A stretch of DNA of 64,000 nucleotides from Argopecten irradians (Eukaryota; Mollusca; Bivalvia; Pectinida; Pectinidae). The translations under genes were made by a program, and so were the position numbers. The stretch's first letter is position 1. Every line of letters begins with the position of its first letter. Of this stretch, positions 48,766 to 60,990 are shown piece after piece. The notes beneath the pieces are model-generated. The model worked only from the letters and a program-made list of their open reading frames with translations. It did not search any database and was not told where the DNA came from. The stretch is from positions 26,086,452-26,150,451 of the forward strand of contig NC_091140.1 in assembly GCF_041381155.1 (NCBI RefSeq), written 5' to 3'.

Positions 48766-49293
48766 TACATCTACCTCGCAATTAGTTATTGTATAACAAT
48801 TCATCAATTTGTTGATTTCTTGAATAGTTGACCTGAAGTACAATGTAATTGAAATTAGACTTGTAATTCCGAAGTTCTACGATATTTAGTACTTAAACTA
48901 TAGAATTTTAATGAAAACTGTCAGCCTGGAAATAAAAGTAACTTTTCTGCTGAATTCCGCCAGTCGATATATATTTTAGGTCGCCTCACCTGAGACGAAG
49001 TCTGAAGTGACCTATTCTAATCGCCTTTTGTCCGTCGTCCGTCGTATGGCGATAAACAATTTAGTTTTTCGACTTCTTCTCCAAAAAAACGGAACCAAAA
49101 TTGTTGAAATTTTGCAGAAACCTTCCATAGCCAAAGGCCAACCAAATTTGTGAATTATATGGTCCCAGCCCCCCCCCCCCCCCAGGGGCCCGAAAGGTGG
49201 GGCCAAAAGGGGTCAAATAGGCTAAAACTTCAAAAATCTTCTGAATTCCTGAAATGTTTGAATCAAATACTCTTCATAGATTGAAAGGTCTTG

Positions 49294-52200
49294 CATTGAT
49301 ATATTTTATGTAAACAATCCTAACATTATACAGAGTTCTGAAATATTATCACCATTGTAGTGACTATTGTCCAATTGAATATTCCCGAGGTGTGATAATT
49401 TAGAAAGTTGTTAAAACAGAGATAAGATCTCTAGTTAAATGTACCAGAAACATAAATAACGTATACATGTTTCCGCTAATCTACATATGTATTTAGCCTA
49501 ATTTCAGTTGTAATATTTCCTATTATATATATATAATTAAATCGTCAACATAACTGTATACTGTATATATATTTGTTAATTTCTCGTAACCCCATTTCAG
49601 GAATACATATATGTCCCCCTTTGTGCTATAACCCCACTACCAAACACTTCACTGCCGTTGTCCTCGTGACGTCACATCCGGTTATTCCCCAAATCAGCGT
49701 GAGCGGCCGATTCCCTGATTAGCAGTCGATATACAGGTAAAAATCGATCACTTCGGAGGGCTGTATCTCGGTACTGAAGCGGCTGATTTTGATGCGGTTT
49801 TCAACATTCTTGTCAGGAGATCAAACAGAATAACATATTTAAATATTATTTTCCGTTCCGTGTACACTTTAATGTTTGTTTTAAAACTTTTAAAGAGAAG
49901 TCGTTATAAACGTATTATTCATAAGTTCAATGAAGCTAATTGGACTGAAATGAATCGCTCTCTTTCGTCAGTTGACTGGTAGGCTCTTATTGACCCTAAT
50001 TATAATGTTGATGATATTAATTATCTTATAATTGATAAAATCCTTAGTTTAGCTGCCTTGCATATTCCTGTCAAAGTAATTAGAATTCGTCCTAATGATA
50101 AACCATGGATGACCCAGGAAATAAGAAGAAATTTGAGGGTTAAAAATAGATTACATAAGAAAGCAAGATCTACTAATAGGAAGAATGACTGGCTCAGATT
50201 TAGGATTTCACGTAATGATGTTATTGATCTGATAAGACAGGCAAAACAAAACTATTTAAATAAATTACAAAATACCCTATCTGACAAGTCAATTCCGCCT
50301 GGTAAATGGTGGCGTATTGCCAAGTCTATTAGTAACTTCTCTAATAAGTCTTCTTCTTCACAACCTTTTAAAATTGGTGGTAATATAATTATTCATCCTA
50401 TGGACAAAGCAGAGGCATTAAATAACTTCTTCTGTTCTATTTCAAATTCCACAGCTGAAGTTGATTCTGATCCTGACTTACCTCCCCTTAGTCACCTTAA
50501 TTTTTCCAATATCAACATTACTGATCAAGATGTCTTAGATCAAATTAACCTAATAAAACTTAACAAGCCTGCTGGACCTGATAATGTTTCTCCTACAATA
50601 ATAAAAAATCTTGCACCTTCTATACTTACACCTCTGAAATTACTTTTTCAGAGAACTATTTTAACTGGTAAGGTACCACACTCTTGGAAATCCTCAAATG
50701 TTACTGCTATTTATAAAGGTAAATGTTCTGTTGATGATCCCAGTAACTACAGACCTATTGCTATTACTTCCTGTCTAAGTAAATTATTAGAAAAAAATGT
50801 ATTTAACTTTGTAACGAAACATCATATCATAAGTGAGAATCAGTCTGGATTTCAATGTAGGGATTCAACTGTCAATCAACTTATTTCTATTTATGATGTT
50901 ATTTCCAAAAACTTAGATAATGGTAAAAATATTAAATTAGTCTTTTGCGATATTAGTAAGGCTTTTGATAGGGTATGGCACAAAGGACTTCTTTATAAAC
51001 TTAAAAAATATGGTATTTCTGGCAATCTTTACAAATGGTTTGAGAGCTATTTATCTGACAGGAAACAACGAGTTATCTTTGAAGGCTATATGTCCAATTT
51101 TAAATCCATTTCTGCTGGTGTTCCCCAAGGCTCTGTTCTTGGTCCTTTCCTTTTTCTTCTTTTTATTAATGACATCACTCATGAAATTAATACTAATATA
51201 AAACTTTTTGCTGATGATACATCACTTTATGTTATAGTTGATGAAGATGTTATTACCCCAACTAATGATCTCAACGATGACTTAGAATCCATTTATAATT
51301 AGGCTAAACTTTGGAAAATTCATTTTAATCCACAGAAAACTGTTGCTTTATCTGTTTCAAGGAAAAAGAGATACCATCCACCACTTATCTTTAATAATCA
51401 AATAATTAATGAACATGTTTTCCACAAACATCTTGGTGTTATTTTTAATTCAAATGGAAGCTGGGGTGATCATATTAAATATATATATGATACTTCTCGT
51501 AAAAAACTAAATATCTTGCACATGCTTAAACACAAAATTGACAGGAAATCGTTGGAATCTTTATATCTCTCTTTCATCCGCCCCATCTTAGAATATGCCT
51601 CTTCTGTGTGGGATAACTGTAATATTGGAGACGAAAAACTTCTTGAATCTGTCCAAATTGATGCAATAAAAATTATTACTGGCCTCAGAAGTGGAACCTC
51701 TCATCAAATACTATATCATGAATCTGGGTTTGAAAAATTAAAAGATAGACGTAATAGACATAAACTGATTTTAATGTACAAAATAATTAATCACTTAACA
51801 GCTGACTATCTATATCACACTATTGAACCCTATATTACTAATAATGTTACTCACCGACTTCGCACTAATAGATTCTTTAATATTCCTCCATCCAGAACAT
51901 GCACCTATGACCGTAGTTTCTTTCCCGATACAATGCGCCTATGGAATAATCTTGACCATTCTATTACCTCATCCCCTACTCTTAGTACTTTTAAAAAGAA
52001 TTTAAATAAAACTCAAACACACTCTAATAGTAATGCTGTTAACTTCACCTCCTGTAATCCAAGAAAACTTAATATAATACGACAATATTGACAAATATAA
52101 AGACCACCTTATTGATGACCCTGCTTGTTCCTGTGGCGCTGCTTGTGAAAATGCTGATCACTATTTTTTCTTCTGTCCTCTTTTTACTGACTCCAGACAC

Positions 52201-52683
52201 TTTATTACTAACATTGCTAATCATTTCAATTATATCTCTTCTAAACTATTAACATCTGGTGATATCCAATTACCTATTGAAGAGAATCAATTCATCCTTT
52301 CTAATGTGAATAATTATATCTCTGCCACTAACAGATTCAATTAATCCTAGCTTTTCTGTAAATTTGTTATTTAGTCATATACTTACTATAAATATACTTA
52401 TTTATGAATATCATATCATCTTCTTGATGTAATTTTAATCTTATATCTTTAATCGATGAATCTGAGTAAAGCTACATTATGTGTGTATGTGTGTGAGAGA
52501 GGGGTATGTATGTGATTGTTTATATGTATATATTCACTTACATTAATCCTGTAATATTGTCTATTTATGTATGTAAATATGTATGCAATGTAACCTCCGG
52601 GACGGGAGATGACTTATATAGGCTTGCCTGTTGTCAGATCATTTCAATATTTGTTATTAATAAAATATGTTGAAATGAAATGA
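49294..52683 (+). mobile_element. Non-LTR retrotransposon insertion, dead copy
   Basis: The insertion is bounded by a direct AAAGGTCTTG at 49284-49293 and 52684-52693, inside a host repeat unit that reads continuously without it (compare 52990-53015). The 3' end is a short GAAAT repeat tail after TAATAAAATATGTTGAAATG. Reverse transcriptase coding starts near 49881. The first ~580 bases (49294-49880) have no recognised coding capacity and do not look like LINE endonuclease, so the 5' end is either truncated with a foreign filler or a UTR of unknown type. Confidence 0.85.
49881..52344 (+). pseudogene. LINE ORF2 reverse transcriptase, interrupted
   Basis: One reading frame runs from about 49881 to 52091 with two in-frame TAG stops, at 49980-49982 and 51300-51302. 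It contains the pre-RT linker (KPWMTQEIRR), RT blocks NYRPIAITS, FCDISKAFDRVWH (from 50943), AGVPQGSVLGPF and the catalytic FADD (51207-51218), then the thumb region. Past the stop at 52089-52091 the C-terminal Cys/His motif (CSCGAACENADHYFFFC) continues in another frame to 52344, so there is also a frameshift. The type is jockey/CR1-like; the exact clade needs a tree. The endonuclease domain is absent. The copy cannot be active. Confidence 0.88.
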
Positions 52684-53590
52684 AAAGGTCTTGAGGTCCT
52701 TTACAAAAATGTGAATTATATGACCCTGGGGTCTTGAGTTCCCCCCTGAGGAAAGGGTCAAGTTTACTATAGTTATGTAAGGAAGGACATTTTTGAGCAT
52801 AATTTGGTCATTTATGATAAGAAATAAGTCAAAAGTTATCAGAATTATCAGTATGAGATGGCCATTGAATCCTATTTGCAATATTTCCACGACTGACCTC
52901 CAGGAGCCTGAGGGGTGGGGCCAAAAGGGGTCAAATAGGCTAAAACTTCAAAAATCTTCTTCTGAAATTGCAGAAATGGTAGAATTAAATACTCTTCATA
53001 GATTGGAGGGTCTTGAGGTCCTTTACAAAAATTGTGAACTATATGACCATGGGGTCTCGCGTCCCCCCCCCCCCCTATGGGAGTGGGGTCAAGTTTACTA
53101 TAGTTTATATAGGGAAAAGACATTTTGAGCATTATTTGGTCATTTGAAATAAGAAATAAGTCAAAAATTGTCAGAATTATCAGTATGAGATGACCATTGA
53201 ATCCTATTAGCAATTTTTCTACGACTGACCCCCAGGGGCCTGAGGGGTGGGGCCAAAAGGGGTCAAATCGGCTAAAACTTAAAAAAGCTTCTTCTGAAAT
53301 TCCAGAAATGGCAGAATCCTCTTTCATAGATTAAAAAATGAAATTTATAAAATCACTGACAATGACTGACTTCTAGTTTGGTTTTGTTAACATTGGCAAA
53401 TGAAATTGGAATTTAAAGTATAAGGTTTGGTAACATAATACACTAGTTAACTTTCAAAAATAAAAACAAAAAATAAAAATACTAATAGATCTATGAAGGT
53501 TCAACTATTGGTAAATACTTTTTACAGATTTAAACCAACTTTGCAATGAGCACTCAGGTGACCGTCAAGGCCTCTTGGGCCTCTTGTTAA

Positions 53591-55136
53591 TATTTAGACT
53601 CATCAAAGTGTATTTAAGCGTAAATCTACCCAATCATAATCCACCTATCCAGTGTTCGATACTTACGTCACATACATGTATAGAAATTGCCGTTATATTT
53701 CAACGCATAATAAGCTTAGACCAGGCAAACGGTTCACTATCGCGTAATATCATGATTTTTTTCTTCTACAAATCTTTGGTTACGATGTACTGTAAATAGT
53801 ACAACAGAAACATATTTTTATATAGGCCTACATGTAATAATCTTGGTGCTCCCCTGATGGTTATTCATCGCGGTCAAAGTGCCCTTTTCGAAACACAGCA
53901 TGCCCTTTTTTCCTTAGGGAAACACTATGTATATAGTTTGTGCGTATAGTATCTATTTAAATTAATTTTGTATTATAAAACACATGAACAGTTAATGTAT
54001 TTATGTAACGTCAAACTCCGCCTGGAAATGCTACTAGTAATTCCGGATTTGACTTTAATACGCGTTAGATGGCCATGGTTTATTAGTAACCAGAATTTAT
54101 TTCCGGCGTGATGACAGGCGACAACAAACCACAAAGTGCGTGGACTGCCGGTTGGCCGTGACGGGGAAAAAGGTATTTTCTCAAAGATATTTGAACCGAT
54201 CATTACCTAATTATTTCAACTACATGTCAACTATAGAATCTCAAGTGAGCTGTAGTTTCAATTCGTACGATATGTCAATTTTACGAGATCTATAGGAACA
54301 CAAGTCATGAGCACGTGACATGTACAGTACACCGACAGTCACATCTGAGCACTTCCGTGTAACAGTTGATTTAGTGTTTTTATCAGTTGTTTTGGTAAAT
54401 GTGTACTTATGGATCGAGTATTAAATGACATTATAACATTCTCAGTAGAAAACTTCACATGTTTATTGCGTTGGTTCTTAAAAGTACATAATGTAGATGT
54501 CAGTCAGAAGCTGGTACTGTAACGTCATCTCTTCCGCTACAACATTGTCAACAGTAGCTAAGCCAATTTCTCATAGGACGTTGTTTTGTTAGTTTCAAAT
54601 ATGTCTCATCGTGTTATAGTTCTAACATTGTCGGAGTGTAACTGTATGTAAAACTTATGATGATGATAGTAATAAAAGTGACTCTTCACACAAGTGTTGA
54701 TTAATTTCAGGGAAATTCGATTTGGTGGCTGAGCCAAAAGCCAAATCGATTTGCCCTCATCTTTGATAAACTTCCTGTCACTTGATTTGTTGCTCTTCAG
54801 CTCCTTGATGGTACTACTCCAAATGTGTTAGAGGTATATCACGACAAGACGGTTTTGAGCAAATTTTTCATAAATGTCCAATTGTTTAGCACAGGAGCCT
54901 GTTCCGGACTTGTTCCGGTCAGCTCTGGCTACAATGGCTAAACACAATCTCCTATAATGTACTCGGTCTGTTTTTATCTATATAGTCTATTTAAAAAAAA
55001 GGAAAAACATATATTGATGCCACCTCGTGGGGACAAATGCACTCCAACCTTTGAGTCTGACCCTTCACTTGGAAGAAAAAGAATTTAACTTGACTGACTA
55101 GTGGAGTTCTCATGTTATGGCAATAAGAATTGATGG
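53591..55136. other. Possible promoter/first-exon region, no gene established
   Basis: Non-repetitive DNA. 54084-54170 is more GC-rich and contains an ATG (54110) in a short frame (MTGDNKPQSAWTAGWP, then stop), with possible GT donors at 54150 and 54170. This could be a 5' exon of a plus-strand gene, but nothing confirms it. An imperfect hairpin sits at 54711-54763 (GATTTGGTGGCT / AGCCAAATCGATTT). Confidence 0.3.
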
Positions 55137-56803
55137 TACAGTCGTGGGACATAAGTATTTGTCACTGATGTTTTTTTGCTATATATTCTATGTATTTTCA
55201 TTTTTGTCTTTGAATTTTCTTGATCTCATTTATTGATAGATTTTCACCAAATTTGACATACTTATAGAGAATTGTCTACACTTTCAGCTCATAGTTCAAA
55301 ATTTTCTGATGATTCATTTTCAAAATATAATTATTTTGGTGCACCGTTTAGTTTTTATGATGTCATTTCCTTCTGTTTTCTTAAAAAGTAGATAACAGAT
55401 AATTATGCAAATGTTATGAGCTGAGAATGAAGCCAATTTTCTATAAGTAAGCCAAATTTGGTAGAATTCCATCGATAAATGAGATCAAGAAAATTCAAAG
55501 AAAAAAGGTAAAAATAGAATATACGGTAAACCTTCGGTTAGTTTGAACAAAATTAAATAAATATTGATGGACCAGTTCGAATTATCCGAAATTAAGCTTC
55601 AGGAAAAAATTGTGAGTTCGAACTATCCGAGTTGAAATCGGTAAAAATCAGTTTTGAGTACCGATGTACCTAGCATAAGCAATGTAAGGCAGAAAATCTA
55701 TAGGAAAAGTATTTAGTTTCCTGAAGATAATGTTTTCAATCATTTTCTCGTAAACATTAGCATTTAATTTGTGATTTTATAATTAATTGCGTAGCAGAAG
55801 CCGCATGCATATATGTGCACGTGGACAAGGCCACACACAGCACTATTCACGATCGCGGCCTAGAATTTACAAAGACTTCCGTTAACTGAGATTGAAACTT
55901 TATTTAAACCACAGAAAATCTAGTTAGACCTTGTAATATTTCGAAAATATTTGTTTACATTCAGTTCGTAAAAGTAGGTCACAATCGCACTGTGACTGTC
56001 AGATTGTCCAAAACCCGATTGCATATTGTCTGCTTCTAAAATTCTAGTTTTAACCTGATGAAAAGCTACGTATTCATTGTTTAAGTACCCAATACGTGGG
56101 TTGTTTTGGCTGGAGCTGAATATGTAATCGCACCCACTTGCTGTGACCCAGCGGCTGGCTTTTGATGCTCGCTGTGACACCTCGTAACTGGCCTGTCCAA
56201 GCCAGCGTGTGGCACATGTTTACAGAAAATTAACACCTTGATCGGCTGACTAAAGATAGACTGAATGCATATTTTAATGTCGACTTAAACTGATATCTGT
56301 ATCTAGATTGGACTTAACAAACATTGGCGATTTCTTCCACGTGTTTCCATCAGGTACAGCGAATTTTAATATACATTGTCGGGGCCTAAGATTAAACATT
56401 TGGCCTTGCTGTGTGTACGATATATCAGCATAAATAATTTTTATTCATGACTTAAAATGTTCATTACTTATCTGTCTAATGGTCATTAAAATGATCATTT
56501 ATACAATCTATATTTCAAACATCAAAACTGTTGCAATATGCAAAATATATCACCATATTTTGGGACCCCATTGCGCCGATTTGCCGACAAAAAACTTACT
56601 TTTACCTTCATAATTTGACGTGTTCGAACTATCCGAAATAGGATTTATTATAAAAAGTCAGTTTTCAAACTATCACTAGCTAAAAAATTATTGGTTTTCT
56701 GGAAAAAATTGCGTGTTCGAACTATCCGGCGGTTCGAATTAACCGGAGGTTAATCGTATAGGGAAAAAACAACAGTGACAAATTCTTATGTCCCATGACT
56801 GTA
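55137..56803. mobile_element. Palindromic TIR element (outer), TA-flanked
   Basis: The ends are CAGTCGTGGGACATAAGTAT at 55139-55158 and its inverse at 56782-56801, flanked by TA. The pairing extends through the arm 55139-55290 against 55415-55520 plus 56760-56801, so the original element was a ~430-bp palindrome. It was later split by the inner element at 55522-56759. Confidence 0.8.
55522..56759. mobile_element. Pogo/Tigger-like TIR element nested inside the outer one
   Basis: Left end TACGGTAAACCTTCGGTTAG (55522-55541) and the inverse of the right end (TACGATTAACCTCCGGTTAA) match imperfectly. TTCGAATTATCCGA/TTCGAACTATCCG motifs recur near both ends. It inserted at a TATA in the arm of the outer palindrome. 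A minus-strand frame of 86 codons at 55920-56180 has no recognisable transposase motif. Confidence 0.75.
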
Positions 56804-57244
56804 CATGTAGATCTACCCTTTATGGGGCAGGTATTCCTTCTGAGAAGAAGGCAAATAAAAAATAAAATAATTGACCTCTGTATAAAGGACCTTTACGAAC
56901 ACCTGACATTTTGTCTATATCCATTTGGTTTCCTTTATGAACAGGTTTGATTGTGCATGTTAGAGGCTAATGTTTGGATTGGTATATCTCTGGTAAGATG
57001 ATGAAACACTGCCTTTTGCTGCCTGCTACATAGTTAATTTTGTTTTGTTGAAGGTGCAGGATATGGTTTAATTCTGGATGCTGAAGCCAGGAACTGTTAC
57101 TGTTAAGAAACACCCATGTATTTCACAAACGACGTTGCTTTAATTTTGTCGGTAAGATTTTTTACAAATAATGTAAAATTTCAAATTTGTTTCATAACAC
57201 AAAGTCCTTTCTCTTTGATGTGTGGTGATGATGATATGTGATAT

Positions 57245-59702
57245 GTGCTTTACTGCCGTTCTATCATAAGATTGCACGATTGTGTAACAGTACTAGTGTA
57301 TCGACTCATTCATCGCTACATGTTACATGTGAAGTGTTTATGTAACAGGCATTGTGATTGGCTGAGTTGATTTAAAAATAGAAGAGAAAAATGTGTGTGC
57401 ACAATAAAGCTGTTTAGCCTGCCATTCGTTTTGACTTATTCAAATTGCTTTTTGTCCGTGGTCCGTCCGTCCGTCCGTCCGTCCGTCCTTCCGTCCGTCC
57501 GTTAACAATTCTTGTTATCGCTATTTCTCAGAAAGTACTGAAGGGATCTGTCTCAAAATTCATATGAAGGTTCCCCTAGGGCCCTAGTTGTGCATATTGC
57601 ATTTTGGGACGGATCAGTCAACAAGATGGCCACCAGGCAGCCATCTTGGAATTTGATAGTTAAAGTTTGTTATCACTATTTCTCAGAAAGTACTGAAGGG
57701 ATCTGTCTCAAATTTCATATGTAGATTCTCCAAGGGACCTAGTTGTGCATATTGCCTTTTGGGACCGATCGGTCAACAAGATTGCCGCCAGGCAGCCATC
57801 TTGGATTTTGATAGTTAAAGTTTGTTATCGCTATTTCTCAGAAAGTACTGAAGGGATCTGTCTCAAATTTCATATGTAGGTTCCCCTAGGGACCTAGTTG
57901 TGCATATTGCGTTTTGGGACCGATCGATGAACAAGATGGCCGCCAGGCAGCCATATTTGATATCTAAAGTTTGTTATCGCTATTTCTCAGAAAGTACTGA
58001 AGGGATCATTCTCAAATTTCATATATAGGTTCTCCTAGGGACCTAGTCGTGCATATTGTGTTTTGGGACCGATCGATGAACAAGATGGCCGCCAGGCAGC
58101 CATCATTGATTTTGATAGCTAAAGTTTGTTATCGCTATTTCTCAGAAAGTACTTGAGGGATCTGTCTCAAATTTCATATATAGGTTCCCCTAGGGACCTA
58201 GTTGTGCATGTTGTGTTTTGGGACCGACAAGTCAACAAGATGGCTGCCAGGCAGCCATCTTGGATTTTGATATTTAAAGTTTGTTATCGCTATTTCTCAG
58301 AAAGTATTGAATGGATCATTCTCAAATTTCACATGTAGGTTCCCCTAGGGCCCTAGATGTGCATATTGCGATTTGGGACCGAACATCAACAAGATGACCG
58401 CCAAGGAACCATCTTGGATTTTGATAGTTGAAGTTTGTTACTTCTATTTCTCAGAAAGTACTGAAGCGATCTGTCTCAAATTTTATGTGTAGTATATGTT
58501 TGAAAAAGTTTAAAAAGTAGAGAAAAGATCCATCTTTCCATTGTCAGACATAGATCATTCTTTGGTGGGCGCCAAGATCCCTCTGGGATCTCTTGTTATG
58601 GTAAACAGAACACTTTATTTCCAGTGAAATACGTAATATAGTCTGATATTCAACGAATTTAACAACTTCTTCACTGACCTTTGTTGGTGTCTTGATAGGC
58701 CGAACACGTGGAAGCAGAGAACCATGCTGTTCCTCGTACATTTACAAACGCCGACCGCTTTAGATATATATTTCCATATGACACCCTATTATTGTATATT
58801 TTCACTACCCTTTCGCGTACTTTTAGATTGGTTCGTGGCTTTGACACATTGACATATGATCGGTTGAGGACTGCTTGTAATTTTGGCGCAATTTTAGCGA
58901 GAGATTAAAATAGTAACATACACATGTGCAAACACACATGTACCGGTAACTTATAATATGCATGCGTTGACAGCTTGGCGATTGACGATTTTTGGTACTT
59001 CCACACTTTATTATTCAGTATAAAGTTCAAATTAAGAGTTAAATTAACATTTTAGATATACCTTACCATAATTATGAAACTGAACAGTTATGTTTTAGCA
59101 GATACTTTCTTCTTGACCTTCATATTTATTCATTACCAGTATTATTATATTTAAATCAATATCATGTATTCTTCTACAGCTAGTATAACCTGATTGTGTG
59201 TTATCTCTTTCTATGTTTGATTTTTTCCCCAATCATATTATTTATATATTTACAACAGCTATTTCAGGAAACTCGGTCCGTCAAGTTCGTCACATGTACT
59301 AGGTGTACCACGGAAAAAACACCCAGGATCAAAACAGTCATGCATATTTTTACAGCGCGAATTCTATATATCAGTGTTATTTATTTGTACGGCGTAATAC
59401 TTTTATTTTACAAATGTTAATTTTTCATATGTTTATCTATTTGAACATTTGAAATTGTTTCGACGTACTTACAACGTCCCTAAATGCACAAATAGGGGCC
59501 ATTTTAAACTGGGGTGTTTTCCCGCCGATGTACAATTAGGTTGTGTAACGTTTATTTATATATGTACACTCAGCCAATCACAATGCGTGTTACATAGACG
59601 CTTCACCTGTAACATGTAGCGATGTAATCTACTACAGTGAGTCGATACACTAGTACTGTAACACAATCGTGCAGTCTTATGATAGAACGGCAGTAACAGC
59701 AC
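57245..59702. mobile_element. ~2.4 kb structure with ~130-bp inverted repeats
   Basis: 57245-57366 is the inverse, at roughly 90% match by eye, of 59569-59702. Shared blocks include GCCGTTCTATCATAAGA, ACAGTACTAGTGTATCGACT and CATTGTGATTGGCTGAG. The interior contains one tandem-unit element and unrelated AT-rich DNA, with no transposase. It is either a transposon with long TIRs or an inverted duplication. Confidence 0.75.
57430..58600. mobile_element. Tandem-unit element, about seven ~155-bp units
   Basis: A (CCGT)n tract (57465-57502) leads into units starting TTATCGCTATTTCTCAGAAA, at 57514, 57668, 57824, 57974, 58127, 58283 and a diverged copy at 58438. Each unit carries CAAGATGGCCGCCAGGCAGC followed by CATCTTG, an internal inverted pair. 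The end at ~58575-58597 reads AAGATCCCTCTGGGATCTCT. Confidence 0.85.
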
Positions 59703-59726
59703 TTGATACAAATCAAATGAAATCAA

Positions 59727-60990
59727 CCTTATTAGCTCACCTGGTCCGAAGGACCAAGGTGAGCTTATGCTATACCGTGGGGACCGTCGTCTGTCCTTCT
59801 GTCAACAATCGACTTCTTCTCCATAACCGCTGGTCTGATTTCAACAAAATTTGACTGGTAGCATCCTTATGGGCTACTAACTGAAAATTGTACAAATGAC
59901 GGGGCTGAACCCCCCAGCGGCCTGAGGGGCGGGGCCAAAAGGGGTCAATTTGGCTATTTCCATATAAACGACTTCTTCTCTGAAACTAAGCATGGGATAA
60001 CACCCATAATGCAATGGTAGCATCCTTATAGACTGAGGATTCAAAATTGTACAAATGATAAGGCTGACCCCCAGGGGCCTGAGGGGTGGGGCCAAAAGGG
60101 GTCAATTTGGCTATTTTCATATAAACGACTTCTCTGAAACTAAGCATGGGATAGCAATAATAATGCAATTGTTGCATCATTATAAGGTGGGGATTCAAAA
60201 TTGTGCAAATGATAGGGCTGACCCCCCCGGGGGCCTGAGGGGCAGGGTCAAAATGTCTTCATCTCTGCAACTAAGCATGGGATAGCATCAATAATGCAAT
60301 AGTAGCATTCTTATAGGGTGGGGATTCAAAGTTGTGCAAATGATAGGGCTGACCTCCTGGGGGCCTGAGGGGCGGGGTCAAAAGAGGTCAATTTGACTAT
60401 TTCTATATTAACGACTTCTTTGCAACTAAACACGGTATTGCGCTCATAATGCAATGGTAGCATTCTTATAGGGTGGGGATTCAAAACTGTTCAAATGATG
60501 GGACTGACCAGGGGGTTGAGGAGCAAGGTGGAAAGGGATCAATTTGGCTGTTACCATATAAACAACTTCTTCTCTGCAAGTTAGCATGGGAGAGCACTCA
60601 TAATGCAATAGTAGCTTCCTTATAGGGGGGGATTCAAAATTGTATAAATGATGGGATAGACCCTCCCAGAGGTTGAGGTCGGGGTCAAAAGGGATTAATT
60701 TGGCTGTTATCATATAAACGACTTCTTCTCTGCAACCAAGCATGGAAGAGCACTCATAATGCAATGGTAGCATCCTTTTAGGGTGGGAATTTGAAATTGT
60801 ACAAATGATAGGGCTGACCCCCGGGGCCTTAGATGTGGGGCCAAAAATGTCAATTAGGCTACTATTTTCATATAAATTACTTCCTCTCTGAACCTATGTA
60901 TTGGATAGCATATTTGTATGGTATCTATAGCATCATTATAATTATGGTTGTGATTTAAAATTAACAAATTGAGTCAGTTTTGCTAATTTT
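59727..60990. mobile_element. Tandem-unit element, about seven ~155-bp units
   Basis: Head hairpin AGCTCACCTGGTCCGAAGGA, then CCAAGGTGAGC (59731-59762). The units are marked by GGGGCCAAAAGGGGTCAATT and ACGACTTCTTCTCTG. Frames on either strand (Gly/Pro/Leu-rich) repeat with the unit and are not genes. Confidence 0.85.

Larger units (their letters stand above)
48978..53590. mobile_element. Tandem-unit element split by a LINE insertion
   Basis: The head (TCGCCTCACCTGAGACGAAG with a GTCCGTCGTCCGTCGT stretch) lies at 48978-49050. Units of ~300 bp marked by GGGGCCAAAAGGGGTCAAAT occur at 49196, 52916 and 53250. The end is AAGGCCTCTTGGGCCTCTTG at 53569-53588. The left part (to 49293) and the right part (from 52684) belong together; the 3.4 kb between them is a later insertion. 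Confidence 0.75.

Noticed and set aside
52872..53327. A 151-codon minus-strand frame
   Set aside because: It follows the tandem units of the repeat element, and Gly/Pro runs come from its poly-C tracts.
55920..56180. An 86-codon minus-strand gene
   Set aside because: It lies inside a nested TIR element and shows no DDE or DNA-binding motif; at most a transposase remnant.
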